A stretch of DNA of 45,786 nt from an uncultured Verrucomicrobiota bacterium (lineage in GTDB: Bacteria; Verrucomicrobiota; Verrucomicrobiia; Limisphaerales; UBA9464), in assembly GCA_903910585.1 (NCBI GenBank), contig CAIWAH010000059.1:1-45786 (forward strand), given 5' to 3'. Under the pieces are notes generated by a model. The model saw nothing but the letters and a program-made list of their open reading frames with translations. It made no database searches and was not told the DNA's origin. Positions within the stretch are counted from its first letter, which is position 1; each line of letters opens with the position of its first letter. Shown here in pieces: positions 1-7,794 of this stretch. Made by a program: the position numbers and the translations under genes.

Positions 1-330
1 CAGCCTTCGGCCGGCGCCGGGGAGCCGTCCGTGACGTTTCTCGGCGACCTCGGTTCGGGAAATTCGGTCAATGCGTCCGCCCATCCCGCGGCGAGTTCCT
101 CCGGCCTGCCGGCGGCCAAACCGTTCTCCGCGGAATTTGCTGACGGGGTCGCGTTCGAAAAGCTGTTCGTGAATCTGCGGGACCAGATGCAGGAGGAAAC
201 CGCCCAGGTCCGCTTCTATCCCAACGGCACCTGCGACCAACTGGATGCCGTGCTCGCCTTCGAGCGGCGCGAATTCCAGCGCATCACGCTGGAAGTGCTC
301 ACCGGCCAGCCGACCATCTCCGCCCCGTGA
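1..330 (+). CDS. gspH: Type II secretion pseudopilin GspH-like, C-terminal fragment
   Basis: The reading frame is open from the first base, so the N-terminal prepilin helix lies outside the window; a GTG at 31 is only an internal codon. The visible part has a low-complexity Ala/Ser stretch, then a compact C-terminal segment with VRFYPNGTCDQL and RITLEVLTGQPTI. That beta-rich ending (formatted value, then 'ITLEV.TG') is typical of the GspH/FimT pseudopilin C-terminus. Its stop codon overlaps the GTG start of the next gene, a GspI-type pseudopilin, which supports the assignment. Minor pseudopilins build the tip of the type II secretion pseudopilus in the periplasm. Family assignment is moderately sure; the full length is unknown. 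Confidence 0.7.
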   Translation, partial: QPSAGAGEPSVTFLGDLGSGNSVNASAHPAASSSGLPAAKPFSAEFADGVAFEKLFVNLRDQMQEETAQVRFYPNGTCDQLDAVLAFERREFQRITLEVLTGQPTISAP

Positions 331-722
331 ACCTCCGCCCCTCCAGCCCCGGCCGAACCACGGACGCCTTCACGCTGATCGAGGTGATGGTCGCCTCGGC
401 GGTGCTGGTCATCTCGCTCGCGAGCATTCTGCTGATCGTATCCAACGGCATCCGCACCGCCCGTATCCTTGACCGCGTGCATGTGGATGCGAGCAGCGCG
501 GCCGCGGAGCTGTCCCTCACCAACCGGCTGGAGGAAGGCAGTGACTCGGGCGATTTCGGCGATCTCCATCCCGGCTACGTCTGGTCGCGGCAGATCAGCG
601 AGGCCGGCACCAACGGCCTTTTCCGGGTGGACTTCGTGGTTTCCGGCGGAAACGAGGCGGAGTCGAAACTGTCCATCCTCCTTTTCCGGCCGGCATCCGC
701 GCCGCGCCGGCTTGGCCCCTGA
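327..722 (+). CDS. gspI: Type II secretion minor pseudopilin GspI-like
   Basis: A 131-residue protein starting at GTG 327, which overlaps the previous stop (GTGA). Residues about 14-40 form a class III prepilin signal: DAFTLIEVMVASAVLVISLA, with the Phe-Thr-Leu-Ile-Glu motif and Glu5 of the mature protein, processed by prepilin peptidase after Ala13. The rest is a short globular pseudopilin domain. The order H-I-J-K is the standard type II secretion order and the next gene also overlaps, so the four are translationally coupled. GspI would form the pseudopilus tip with GspJ and GspK. The peptidase site normally has Gly at -1 and here Ala is seen, which is tolerated in the family. Confidence 0.8.
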   Translation: MNLRPSSPGRTTDAFTLIEVMVASAVLVISLASILLIVSNGIRTARILDRVHVDASSAAAELSLTNRLEEGSDSGDFGDLHPGYVWSRQISEAGTNGLFRVDFVVSGGNEAESKLSILLFRPASAPRRLGP

Positions 723-1414
723 TGAAACTCCGCCGTCAGTTCAAAGCCGCCCGCGCCGCTTTCACGATCATCGAGGTCGTGGTGGCCACGCTGGTGCTGT
801 CGCTGATCCTCGCGTCGCTTTACGGCACCTGGCAGATCATCCTCCGCAGCACCGACCGGGCGCTCCAGGTGACCGTAAATGCCCAGCGCTCCCGGATGGC
901 CATGCGCGTGGTCGAGGAGGCCGTCGGCGCCGCCCAGCTCTTCCAGGCCAACCCCGCCATCTATTCTTTCGTTGCGGACACGTCCGGCCAGTTCAGCGCA
1001 CTCAGCTTCTGCGCGAATCTCCCCGAGTCCTTCCCGGGCGGCGGCTACTTCGGCGCGGAACGCCTGCGCCGGGTCAGTTTCGTCGTCGAATCCGGTGACA
1101 ACGGCCCCGAACTTCGCCTTTACCAGAATTCCGCCCTTGCTCCCCAGGACGCCGACGTGGCGAGCATGCCCATCGTGCTGGCGCGGAACGTCAGCAGTTT
1201 CCAGCTCGAATACATGGATCCCCGCACGCTCGAGTATGCCCCCGAGTGGCGCTGGACCAACCAGCTCCCCCGGATGGTGCGCGCCTCGATGTCGTTCGGC
1301 GGCACCGCGACCCGGCCCGCCGAGGTGGTCGCGCGGGCCATCCTGATCTCGTCCTCGGCCGTCCCGCCCGGCGCCGCGGGCGGGGCTCCGGTGCAACCTC
1401 CTCCCCTTCGCTGA
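722..1414 (+). CDS. gspJ: Type II secretion minor pseudopilin GspJ-like
   Basis: A 230-residue protein whose ATG overlaps the stop of gspI by one base (TGATG). It has a prepilin leader at residues 12-35 (AAFTIIEVVVATLVLSLILA) with the conserved Phe and Glu5. The 200-residue globular part contains the ordering seen in GspJ: an RMAMRVVEE helix after the transmembrane segment, then beta-rich segments (FVVESGDNGPELRLYQN, LARNVSSFQLEYMD). It ends in a Pro/Gly-rich tail. GspJ pairs with GspI and GspK at the tip of the secretion pseudopilus. Length is normal for the family. Confidence 0.82.
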   Translation: MKLRRQFKAARAAFTIIEVVVATLVLSLILASLYGTWQIILRSTDRALQVTVNAQRSRMAMRVVEEAVGAAQLFQANPAIYSFVADTSGQFSALSFCANLPESFPGGGYFGAERLRRVSFVVESGDNGPELRLYQNSALAPQDADVASMPIVLARNVSSFQLEYMDPRTLEYAPEWRWTNQLPRMVRASMSFGGTATRPAEVVARAILISSSAVPPGAAGGAPVQPPPLR

Positions 1415-1417
1415 ACC

Positions 1418-2527
1418 GTGCGTCTGAGCTCCCCTACCGGCCGGAATGCGGTCAGCCACGCGCGGGGCGTCGCGCTCATCATCGTGCTGCTGGTGGTCTT
1501 CGCGCTCACCGTGACCGCGGCGACCTTCGCCTACCAGATGCGCGTCGAGACACGTTTGGCGACGACCACCCGGTCCGAGGCCGAACTCGAGTGGCTGGGC
1601 CGGTCCGGCGTGGAATACGCCAAATGGATTCTGTCGCTGCAGCAGCAGGTTCCCGGGGAACAGACCTACAACAGTCTGAACCAGTTTTGGGCGGGCGGCC
1701 CCGGCTCGCTCATGACCGCGGAGAATCCGTTCGAGGGCATTTCCCTGGCGAACGTCCCGGTCGGCGAAGGCCGGTTCACGGTCCGGATCGTGGACGAGGA
1801 ACGGAAATTCAACATCAACCGGGCGAATCCGCAGCTGCTCGAACTCGCGCTGGATCTCGTCGGTGCCGACGCCGGCGACAGCTCCATCATCGCCAATTCG
1901 GTCCTCGACTGGATTGACCGGGATGATTTCCCGAAGATCGGCGGCGGGGTGGAGAGCGACTATTACCTCGGACTCGACCCACCGTATCTCGCGAAGAACG
2001 GCCCGGTTGATGACATCACCGAGCTGATGAAGATCAAGGGCGTCACCCCGCAGCTTTTTTACGGCGGCAGCTATTCGGTCAGCGGATTCCGGGGTGGCGG
2101 CGCGGGCTTCGGTTCCGGAGCCGCTCTCGGCGCGAGTGGCAGCGGGCTGGTCGGCGTCTTCTGCGCCATCTCCACCGGCCAGCTCAACATCAACACCGCT
2201 CCGGAACCGGTCCTGGCACTTGCCCTCGGCGGCAACCGCAGCCTCGCGCAGGAAATCATCAAGGTCCGCGCCGGTCCCGATGGCCAGGACGGAACTCCCG
2301 ACGATGAACCGGCCCGCAATCAGGGCGAGATCGCCCGCCTGCTGGGTCCGGCCGGCGGCGGCGCCAGCGGAGGTCAGCTGAACACTTCCTGGTCCACCAT
2401 CAGCTCCCACTTCCTCGTGCAGGTCTCGGCGGAATTCGGGGCCACCCGGCGGCGTTACCTCGCGCTCATCCGGCGCGGCGGCCAGACGCCGCGGGATTTC
2501 CAGACGCTGGTGTTCCGGCGGGAGTAG
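1418..2527 (+). CDS. gspK: Type II secretion minor pseudopilin GspK
   Basis: A 369-residue protein starting at GTG, three bases after gspJ. The N-terminus has the typical GspK hydrophobic leader (GVALIIVLLVVFALTVTAA) and lacks the usual Glu5, as GspK does. The middle shows GspK landmarks: DEERKFNINRANPQLLE, then a domain with NSVLDWIDRDD and PVDDITELMKIKGVTPQLF (the SAM-like insert), and a second QLNINTAPEPVLALAL segment. A Gly-rich loop at about 222-245 looks flexible. GspK caps the pseudopilus tip. No gspL, gspM or gspD follows: the gene ends three bases before a convergent gene, so the rest of the secretion system must be elsewhere. Confidence 0.85.
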   Translation: MRLSSPTGRNAVSHARGVALIIVLLVVFALTVTAATFAYQMRVETRLATTTRSEAELEWLGRSGVEYAKWILSLQQQVPGEQTYNSLNQFWAGGPGSLMTAENPFEGISLANVPVGEGRFTVRIVDEERKFNINRANPQLLELALDLVGADAGDSSIIANSVLDWIDRDDFPKIGGGVESDYYLGLDPPYLAKNGPVDDITELMKIKGVTPQLFYGGSYSVSGFRGGGAGFGSGAALGASGSGLVGVFCAISTGQLNINTAPEPVLALALGGNRSLAQEIIKVRAGPDGQDGTPDDEPARNQGEIARLLGPAGGGASGGQLNTSWSTISSHFLVQVSAEFGATRRRYLALIRRGGQTPRDFQTLVFRRE

Positions 2528-2530
2528 CCT

Positions 2531-4108
2531 TCAAGGCCGCCGCAGGATGTGCCCGGGACGTGCCCGGGTGTGAGCGTCGTTTTCCACCACGGAAACACCA
2601 TTGACGATCACCGCCGTGAAGCCCGTCGCATACTGGTGCGGCTCCGTGAACGTCGCCCGGTCCTGCACGGTCGCCGGATCGAACACCACGAGGTCCGCCC
2701 AGGCCCCTTCCCGGATGAGGCCGCGGTCTTTCAGCCGGAAGGTCGCGGCTGGCAGCGAGGTCATCTTGCGGACGGCGTCTTCCAGGCGCAGCAACCCCTG
2801 TTCGCGGACGTAGCGGGCGAGCACGCGGGCGTTGTTGCCGTAACCGCGCGGATGCGGCACTCCCTGGCCGAACTCGCGCACCCCGGAATCCGAGGCGAAC
2901 ATCGTGTTCGGCTGGACCGCGAACGCCCGCAGGTCGTCCTCGTTCATCCCGTGGAACACGCCGCTGCCGCCGCCGCGGGACTGAAGTTCCAGGATCAGTT
3001 CGATCTGGTCGTCGAGCGTGTCCGCGCCGCGCCGGCGCTTCGCCGCCTCGGCAATATTGAGGCCGTTGAGCGAGCGGTCCGGGGGATAGTCGGCGATGAC
3101 GGCGTAGCGGTAGTCGCCGCGTTTGCCCGTCGAGATCCGGTCCTTCATCGCCGCCACCATCGCCGCCTTCTGAACGGGATCGTCGAGACGTTCCCGGAAC
3201 TTGCCGCCTTCGCGAAACTCCTCCGGCACCAACTGGCTCAGACCGGTGCTGGACGCGGTGTAAACGTATTGGTCCTGGGTCACGTCGAGCCCGTTCCGCC
3301 GGGCTCCGGCGAGCGCGGCGAGCACCTCGTTGGTGCGGCCAAAGGAGACGTTTCCGCTCAGCTTGAGATGCGAAATTTCCACCCGCACGCCACCTTCGCG
3401 GCCAATGCGAAAGGCCTCCTCCAGCGCGGCGAGAATCTCGCGGCCTTCATCACGCATGTGGGTCGCGTAAATGCCATCGAAGCGGCCCACGACCTTCGCC
3501 AGCTCCACCAGTTCTTCCGTCGGCGTGAACGTGCCCGGCAGATAGATGAGCCCGCTGGAAAGTCCGACCGCGCCGTCGCGCATCCCCTGCTCCACCAGCG
3601 CCTGCATACGGTCGATCTCGGCCGCAGTCGCCGGCCGGCGGAACGAGCCGCCCATCACCTGCGAACGCACCGAACCCTGCCCGATCAGCAGCGCGACGTT
3701 GACCGCCACATTGGTCGCCTCGAGCTGTCGGAAATAGGCCGCGACGTCCGTGGCCGAGGAGCCGCAGTTGCCCACGACCATGGTGGTCACGCCCATGCGG
3801 ACGAAGTTCTCGGCCAAGGGCAGTTCCGCGACCTCGTCGGCATGCGTGTGAACGTCAATGAACCCCGGCGCGACGACCTTTCCGGTGGCATCCAAGGTCC
3901 GGCCCGCCTCACCGGTCACGCGCCCCACCGCCACGATCCGGCCCTCCCGGACCGCCACATCGGCGAACTGCGCGGGATTGCCCATGCCATCCACCACCCG
4001 GCCACCGCGGATCACCAGATCGAACTCCGCTGCGGCGCCACTGACGAGCGTCAGCAGGGCAAAGCCGAGGCCGATCCACCCGTTCACGCTGCACGCGGTC
4101 GTCTTCAT
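2531..4108 (-). CDS. N-acyl-D-amino-acid deacylase (D-aminoacylase), secreted
   Basis: A 525-residue amidohydrolase that would hydrolyse N-acyl-D-amino acids. The start at 4108 is chosen because ATGA overlaps the upstream stop and gives a clean signal peptide (hydrophobic core WIGLGFALLTLVSGAAA). Longer in-frame extensions only translate the antisense of the cca gene. Metal-site features are visible: HTHAD at 87-91, VVGNCGSS with the family's bridging Cys at 115, ATHMRDEG, EISHLKLSG, and FASDSGVR with the catalytic Asp. The C-terminus returns to the small beta domain (DLVVFDPATVQDRATF). The signal peptide implies a periplasmic role, perhaps in using D-amino acids from cell walls; that role is inference. 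Confidence 0.88.
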   Translation of the reverse strand: MKTTACSVNGWIGLGFALLTLVSGAAAEFDLVIRGGRVVDGMGNPAQFADVAVREGRIVAVGRVTGEAGRTLDATGKVVAPGFIDVHTHADEVAELPLAENFVRMGVTTMVVGNCGSSATDVAAYFRQLEATNVAVNVALLIGQGSVRSQVMGGSFRRPATAAEIDRMQALVEQGMRDGAVGLSSGLIYLPGTFTPTEELVELAKVVGRFDGIYATHMRDEGREILAALEEAFRIGREGGVRVEISHLKLSGNVSFGRTNEVLAALAGARRNGLDVTQDQYVYTASSTGLSQLVPEEFREGGKFRERLDDPVQKAAMVAAMKDRISTGKRGDYRYAVIADYPPDRSLNGLNIAEAAKRRRGADTLDDQIELILELQSRGGGSGVFHGMNEDDLRAFAVQPNTMFASDSGVREFGQGVPHPRGYGNNARVLARYVREQGLLRLEDAVRKMTSLPAATFRLKDRGLIREGAWADLVVFDPATVQDRATFTEPHQYATGFTAVIVNGVSVVENDAHTRARPGHILRRP

Positions 4109-5490
4109 CAGTCGGCCAGGTAGGCGTCCAGCCACTTTCGCGCCCCGTCGAGATTGGTGAACACACCGTCGAGCTGCGCCTCGAAGGCCGCCGTGAGGAT
4201 GGCCTTGAACGCCGGACCGGATTCCAGGCCCCGCTCCAGCAAATGACGGCCGAGCAATATTGGCTGGGGTGCGTCCGCCTGGAGTTTCAATTCCCGGGCG
4301 AGGCTCATGAGCGGTTCCATCCGGTCGGGCGGGCCCTTTGGCAGCGGCGGGCGGCCCGAGGAGTCGGCGATCAGCACGAACGACAGCTCCTCGATCGTGG
4401 CCGGTGACAGCCGCTGCGCCAGGCGCCGGACGGAACGCGGCGTTGGGTCCTGAAGATGCGCGAGGTGGTTCGCCACCAGTGGTGGAATCCGGGCGAGCAG
4501 TTCGTTCGAGGCGCCCAGCCGGTGCAGAAAGATTTCCGCGAGCGGCGCCCCGGCCGGCTCGTGTCCGGGCGAGACAATGCGCATCTGGCCATGCTTCTCG
4601 GTGGCGAAGGTGCACTGCGGCTTCGCGAAATCGTGTGCCAGCACCGCGATCATCGTCACGATGCGCGTGGTCTCGTCGAGCGCCTGCCACGCGGGCAGCT
4701 CGGCCAGCGCGTCGCAGCAGTGCAGCGTGTGCGTCCACACGTCGCCCTCGGGATGCCATTCGGGATCCTGCGGCACGCCGACGAGCGTGCCAACTTCCGG
4801 GAAATGGGCCAGCCAGCCGGCTTCGCGGAGGAAATTCAGCCCGGCGCTGGGCTGCACGGATTTCGCCGCCCACTTGAACCACTCCTCACGCACGCGTTCG
4901 ACCGCCAGCTCGCGGTAGGTGTCGGCGATGTTGCGGCACAGCTCCACCGTTTCGGGAGCGGCGCGCAGCCGGAAGCGCGACACGAACTGCATGCCCCGCA
5001 GGACGCGGAGCGGATCTTCCGGAAACGCGTCGCTCGTGTGGCGCAGGATGCCGGCCCGCAAATCCTCCTGGCCGCGATGGAAGTCGAGCAGCACGTTCCG
5101 CCGCGGGTCCCACATCAGCGAATTGATGGTGAAGTCGCGGCGGGCGGAAGCTTCCTCGGGCGAGAGATCCGGATCGCACTGGACCTGAAACCCGCGATGC
5201 CCGGGCGCCACCTTGGAATCCCGACGCGGCAGCGTGAAGTCATGCGTCTCGCCCGGCGCCACCGTCAGCTTCACGACTCCGAAGGACCGGCCCACCACAT
5301 CGGTCCGCCCCCAGCGGGAGAGCACATTGGTCAGCCGTTCATAGCCGAGGCCGAAGACCTCGATGTCGAAGTCCTTTACCGGCACGCCGAGGAGATGGTC
5401 CCGCACGCAGCCGCCCACGAGGAAGGCGCCCTGGAATTCGGGCGTCTCCCGCAGGATGCGGAGCAGCATGGGCGGCAGCGATTCGTTCAT
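4108..5490 (-). CDS. cca: CCA-adding tRNA nucleotidyltransferase with HD domain
   Basis: A 460-residue class II nucleotidyltransferase that adds or repairs the 3' CCA of tRNA. The start at 5490 is preferred over 5550, because the longer form would overlap the neighbouring gene and lengthens the N-terminus beyond the family. Residues 24-35 hold the LVGGCVRDHLLG motif; D40 and D42 in KDFDIEV are the catalytic carboxylates; RRDFTINSLMWDP is the nucleotide-selection motif B region; DPLRVLRGMQF follows. The C-terminal half has an HD phosphohydrolase signature (VWTHTLHCCDAL, AVLAHDFAKP). Its stop overlaps the start of the D-aminoacylase by one base pair of codons (ATGA), so the two are coupled, although no functional link is obvious. 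Confidence 0.9.
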   Translation of the reverse strand: MNESLPPMLLRILRETPEFQGAFLVGGCVRDHLLGVPVKDFDIEVFGLGYERLTNVLSRWGRTDVVGRSFGVVKLTVAPGETHDFTLPRRDSKVAPGHRGFQVQCDPDLSPEEASARRDFTINSLMWDPRRNVLLDFHRGQEDLRAGILRHTSDAFPEDPLRVLRGMQFVSRFRLRAAPETVELCRNIADTYRELAVERVREEWFKWAAKSVQPSAGLNFLREAGWLAHFPEVGTLVGVPQDPEWHPEGDVWTHTLHCCDALAELPAWQALDETTRIVTMIAVLAHDFAKPQCTFATEKHGQMRIVSPGHEPAGAPLAEIFLHRLGASNELLARIPPLVANHLAHLQDPTPRSVRRLAQRLSPATIEELSFVLIADSSGRPPLPKGPPDRMEPLMSLARELKLQADAPQPILLGRHLLERGLESGPAFKAILTAAFEAQLDGVFTNLDGARKWLDAYLAD

Positions 5491-5506
5491 GACGGGGCGG
5501 AGAGTA

Positions 5507-7036
5507 TCACTCGCCGCGCACGGCATCACGCAATCCCAATTCCGGATCAATCCGCATGTCGCGGACGCCGCCCTGATACTTCCGGCCCTGGTAGCCGCGC
5601 GCCCAGGTCATGACCAGGGCGGAGATCAGCAAATCCGGCACGCAGAACAGCAGACGCGGCAGGAACAGCACCGCGAGACTCTTGCCCAGCGCGACCACCG
5701 GAGAGGCACTGCGGAGGCCGAACTTCAGGCTGAGCCAGGCCAGCGCCACGAAGTCCATGACCACCGACGCGACCATATAGCCCGGCAGCACCAGCGACCC
5801 GAGGGCGTCGAAGCTGCGCGCCCAGGTGCCGGAGCCGTTGACCAGTGCGGCCAGCAGGCTGGTGACCGCTAGGGCGATGACCAGCAGGTAGAACGGCTTC
5901 TCGACCAGCGCCCGGCCCGCCGCCCAGGCCCCCCCCACCAGTGCGCGCTCGCGCAGCGGCGTGGTGAGGAGCAACTCCCCCGCCCCGTGACGGAGCCCGT
6001 GGAAGAAGGCGCAGCAATGCCAGGCAAACACCAACCGCAACACCAGCAGGCCGGGGGAAAAGTAGTTGGAACCCCACACCGGAACCGTCCATGCGGCGGC
6101 TTCGGCCAAGTGCCCCAAGATTACCGCCACCAGAGTCAATCCCACCGCGGTCCAGACCAGGAGCCGTTCGCGGCTCTCGGGACGGGAAAGTGCGAGCACC
6201 GGGTTGCGGTGATCCCCCAACCGGCCCGGCACGCGCGTGAGGCCCTTCGCCGACGCGGATTTTCCGGCCACTTCATCCCGCCACGCCCGCGGCAGCGTCC
6301 ACGCCGCTGCCCCCAAACAGCCCCAGCCGGCCAGATGCGAAACACCCAGCGCCCGCCAGTAGTCGGCCGACCGGGTGACAAAGTAGCCGTGGTCCGCGTG
6401 CGCCAACGCTTCCACCGGGCTCAGCGACCACAGCCAAGTGAACGCTTCCGGCCAGCCGGATTGGCGCGCTTCCGCCGCCAGCAACGGCAGACCGACCGCC
6501 ACCACCATGAGCAGGAAAAGCCCGTTGAAGAGTGCCCGGCCGCCTTCGCGGGTGCTGGCGCTCACCAGCAGTCCCAGACACACCGCGAACCACAGCAGGT
6601 TTACCAAGGCCGCCGTGTGCCGCCAGAATTCACCGGCCGTCACGCCGCCGAGGATCATGCTGATCGCCAACACCGGAAAAACCGCCAGCAAGGCCGTCGC
6701 CGCGCCCGCGGTCGCCGCCACCAGCTTGCCCGCCAGCACGTCGAAGCCGGTCAGGTCGGTCAGGAACAGGAAGCCCAGAGTGCCCTCGCGCCGTTCCGAC
6801 GCGATGGAATCGGCCGTGACCAGCAACCCCGCCAGCGCACAGACGAACGCCGCGGTGTAGGCGAGGAAGTGAAACAGCGGCGCTCCGGCCGTGCGCGTGC
6901 CGGCCGCCGTGTCCACGAGGAGCCCGAAGAATCCGACCAGGACCGCCAGGACGCCCGCGGCATTGCGCACCCGAAACGTCCTTCGCTGGCGCGAGGCGGC
7001 CAGCAATTCGCGTTGGGCGACGGGCAGGACGATCAT
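5507..7036 (-). CDS. ABC-2 family transporter permease
   Basis: A polytopic membrane protein of about 509 residues with roughly twelve hydrophobic segments. The N-terminus (MIVLPVAQRELLAASRQRRT) and the SERREGTLGFLFLTDLTG motif are characteristic of large ABC-2 permeases found in Planctomycetota and Verrucomicrobiota, which pair with a separate ATPase. No ATPase gene is adjacent in this window, so the substrate is unknown. An alternative GTG start at 7102 adds 22 residues that do not resemble the family; a GGAAG lies just before it, so that start is not excluded. The gene sits 16 bases upstream of cca in the same direction. Confidence 0.75.
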   Translation of the reverse strand: MIVLPVAQRELLAASRQRRTFRVRNAAGVLAVLVGFFGLLVDTAAGTRTAGAPLFHFLAYTAAFVCALAGLLVTADSIASERREGTLGFLFLTDLTGFDVLAGKLVAATAGAATALLAVFPVLAISMILGGVTAGEFWRHTAALVNLLWFAVCLGLLVSASTREGGRALFNGLFLLMVVAVGLPLLAAEARQSGWPEAFTWLWSLSPVEALAHADHGYFVTRSADYWRALGVSHLAGWGCLGAAAWTLPRAWRDEVAGKSASAKGLTRVPGRLGDHRNPVLALSRPESRERLLVWTAVGLTLVAVILGHLAEAAAWTVPVWGSNYFSPGLLVLRLVFAWHCCAFFHGLRHGAGELLLTTPLRERALVGGAWAAGRALVEKPFYLLVIALAVTSLLAALVNGSGTWARSFDALGSLVLPGYMVASVVMDFVALAWLSLKFGLRSASPVVALGKSLAVLFLPRLLFCVPDLLISALVMTWARGYQGRKYQGGVRDMRIDPELGLRDAVRGE

Positions 7037-7121
7037 CTGCAACGAGCCTACCGGGGAGAAATGGCCGAAGCACGCCCGGACCGAAAGCGGCACTTCGTTC
7101 ACCTGCTTCCCGCGACCCTGC

Positions 7122-7610
7122 CTAATTGGCCCACCGCTTCCCCAATCCGACCAATCCCACCAAGCCGATCACGGCTCCTCCGCCGGTGAAGATCCACGAC
7201 GCCGCCGCAGTCCCTCGTTCCAAGACCACCCGGTTCGGATCGTCGGGATCATACCAGCACGGATAGCTCTGCCCCACCTCATACCGCGCAAGCGTCGCGG
7301 AGGCGTCGGAAGCGTCCGAAGTGGACCAGGCGGTTATCCGGAATGTCCGGGCCTCGTAACGCCGGCCATCGACATCCAGCCGCACATGGAACTCCGGGCG
7401 ATAGACGGTCCGCCGGCGGCCGGACTTTCGGCGGGTGGAATTCCCTTCCACCACTTCCTTGGCCACCACCGTGCAGCGGCCCGGCACAAAGCGCCGGTTC
7501 ACCTCCAATTCGGGCCCCAGCATGCCGAACCAGCCCACCGCCGCGAATGTCCCGCCCAGCAGCAGAAATGCGATGAATCCTGCGCGCCCCATGGACTTCC
7601 TGTTTGCCAT
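7122..7610 (-). CDS. DUF3592 domain membrane protein
   Basis: A 162-residue protein with a transmembrane helix at each end (about residues 8-30 and 138-158) and a beta-rich extracytoplasmic domain between them. The middle has the DUF3592 pattern: CTVVAKEVVE, a basic YRPEFHVRLDVDG segment, and near the end the diagnostic GQSYPCWYDPDDPNRVVLER. Function of DUF3592 is unknown. A GTG-initiated form seven codons longer (start 7631) is possible. It lies 20 bases upstream of the ABC permease (85 bases if the shorter permease start is right) and may be cotranscribed with it. The 184 bases to the divergent cytochrome gene hold no feature I can name with confidence. Confidence 0.78.
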   Translation of the reverse strand: MANRKSMGRAGFIAFLLLGGTFAAVGWFGMLGPELEVNRRFVPGRCTVVAKEVVEGNSTRRKSGRRRTVYRPEFHVRLDVDGRRYEARTFRITAWSTSDASDASATLARYEVGQSYPCWYDPDDPNRVVLERGTAAASWIFTGGGAVIGLVGLVGLGKRWAN

Positions 7611-7794
7611 GGGGCAACCGTGGGAATGCACTCCGTTGAGTCAAGTGGGCCGCCGCCCCTCAGATTCCACCCGGCCACGGGCGCCGCGCCTCAACTCCGG
7701 CGCTTAACGCAGGGCCGCACACTCCGAATGACCTTCCCCCTTGAACCGGGGTTGTCAGCCGCTCCCGATTGAGGACACTCCCGCACCTCCAATC

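Noticed and set aside
575..2410. 611-residue open frame on the minus strand over gspI-gspK
   Set aside because: It is antisense to clear pseudopilin genes, has no domain, and its composition is that of a GC-rich shadow frame.
2549..4123. 524-residue plus-strand frame over the D-aminoacylase gene
   Set aside because: Antisense shadow; the amidohydrolase motifs lie on the minus strand.
4456..5613. 385-residue plus-strand frame over cca
   Set aside because: Antisense shadow of a catalytic enzyme with intact motifs.
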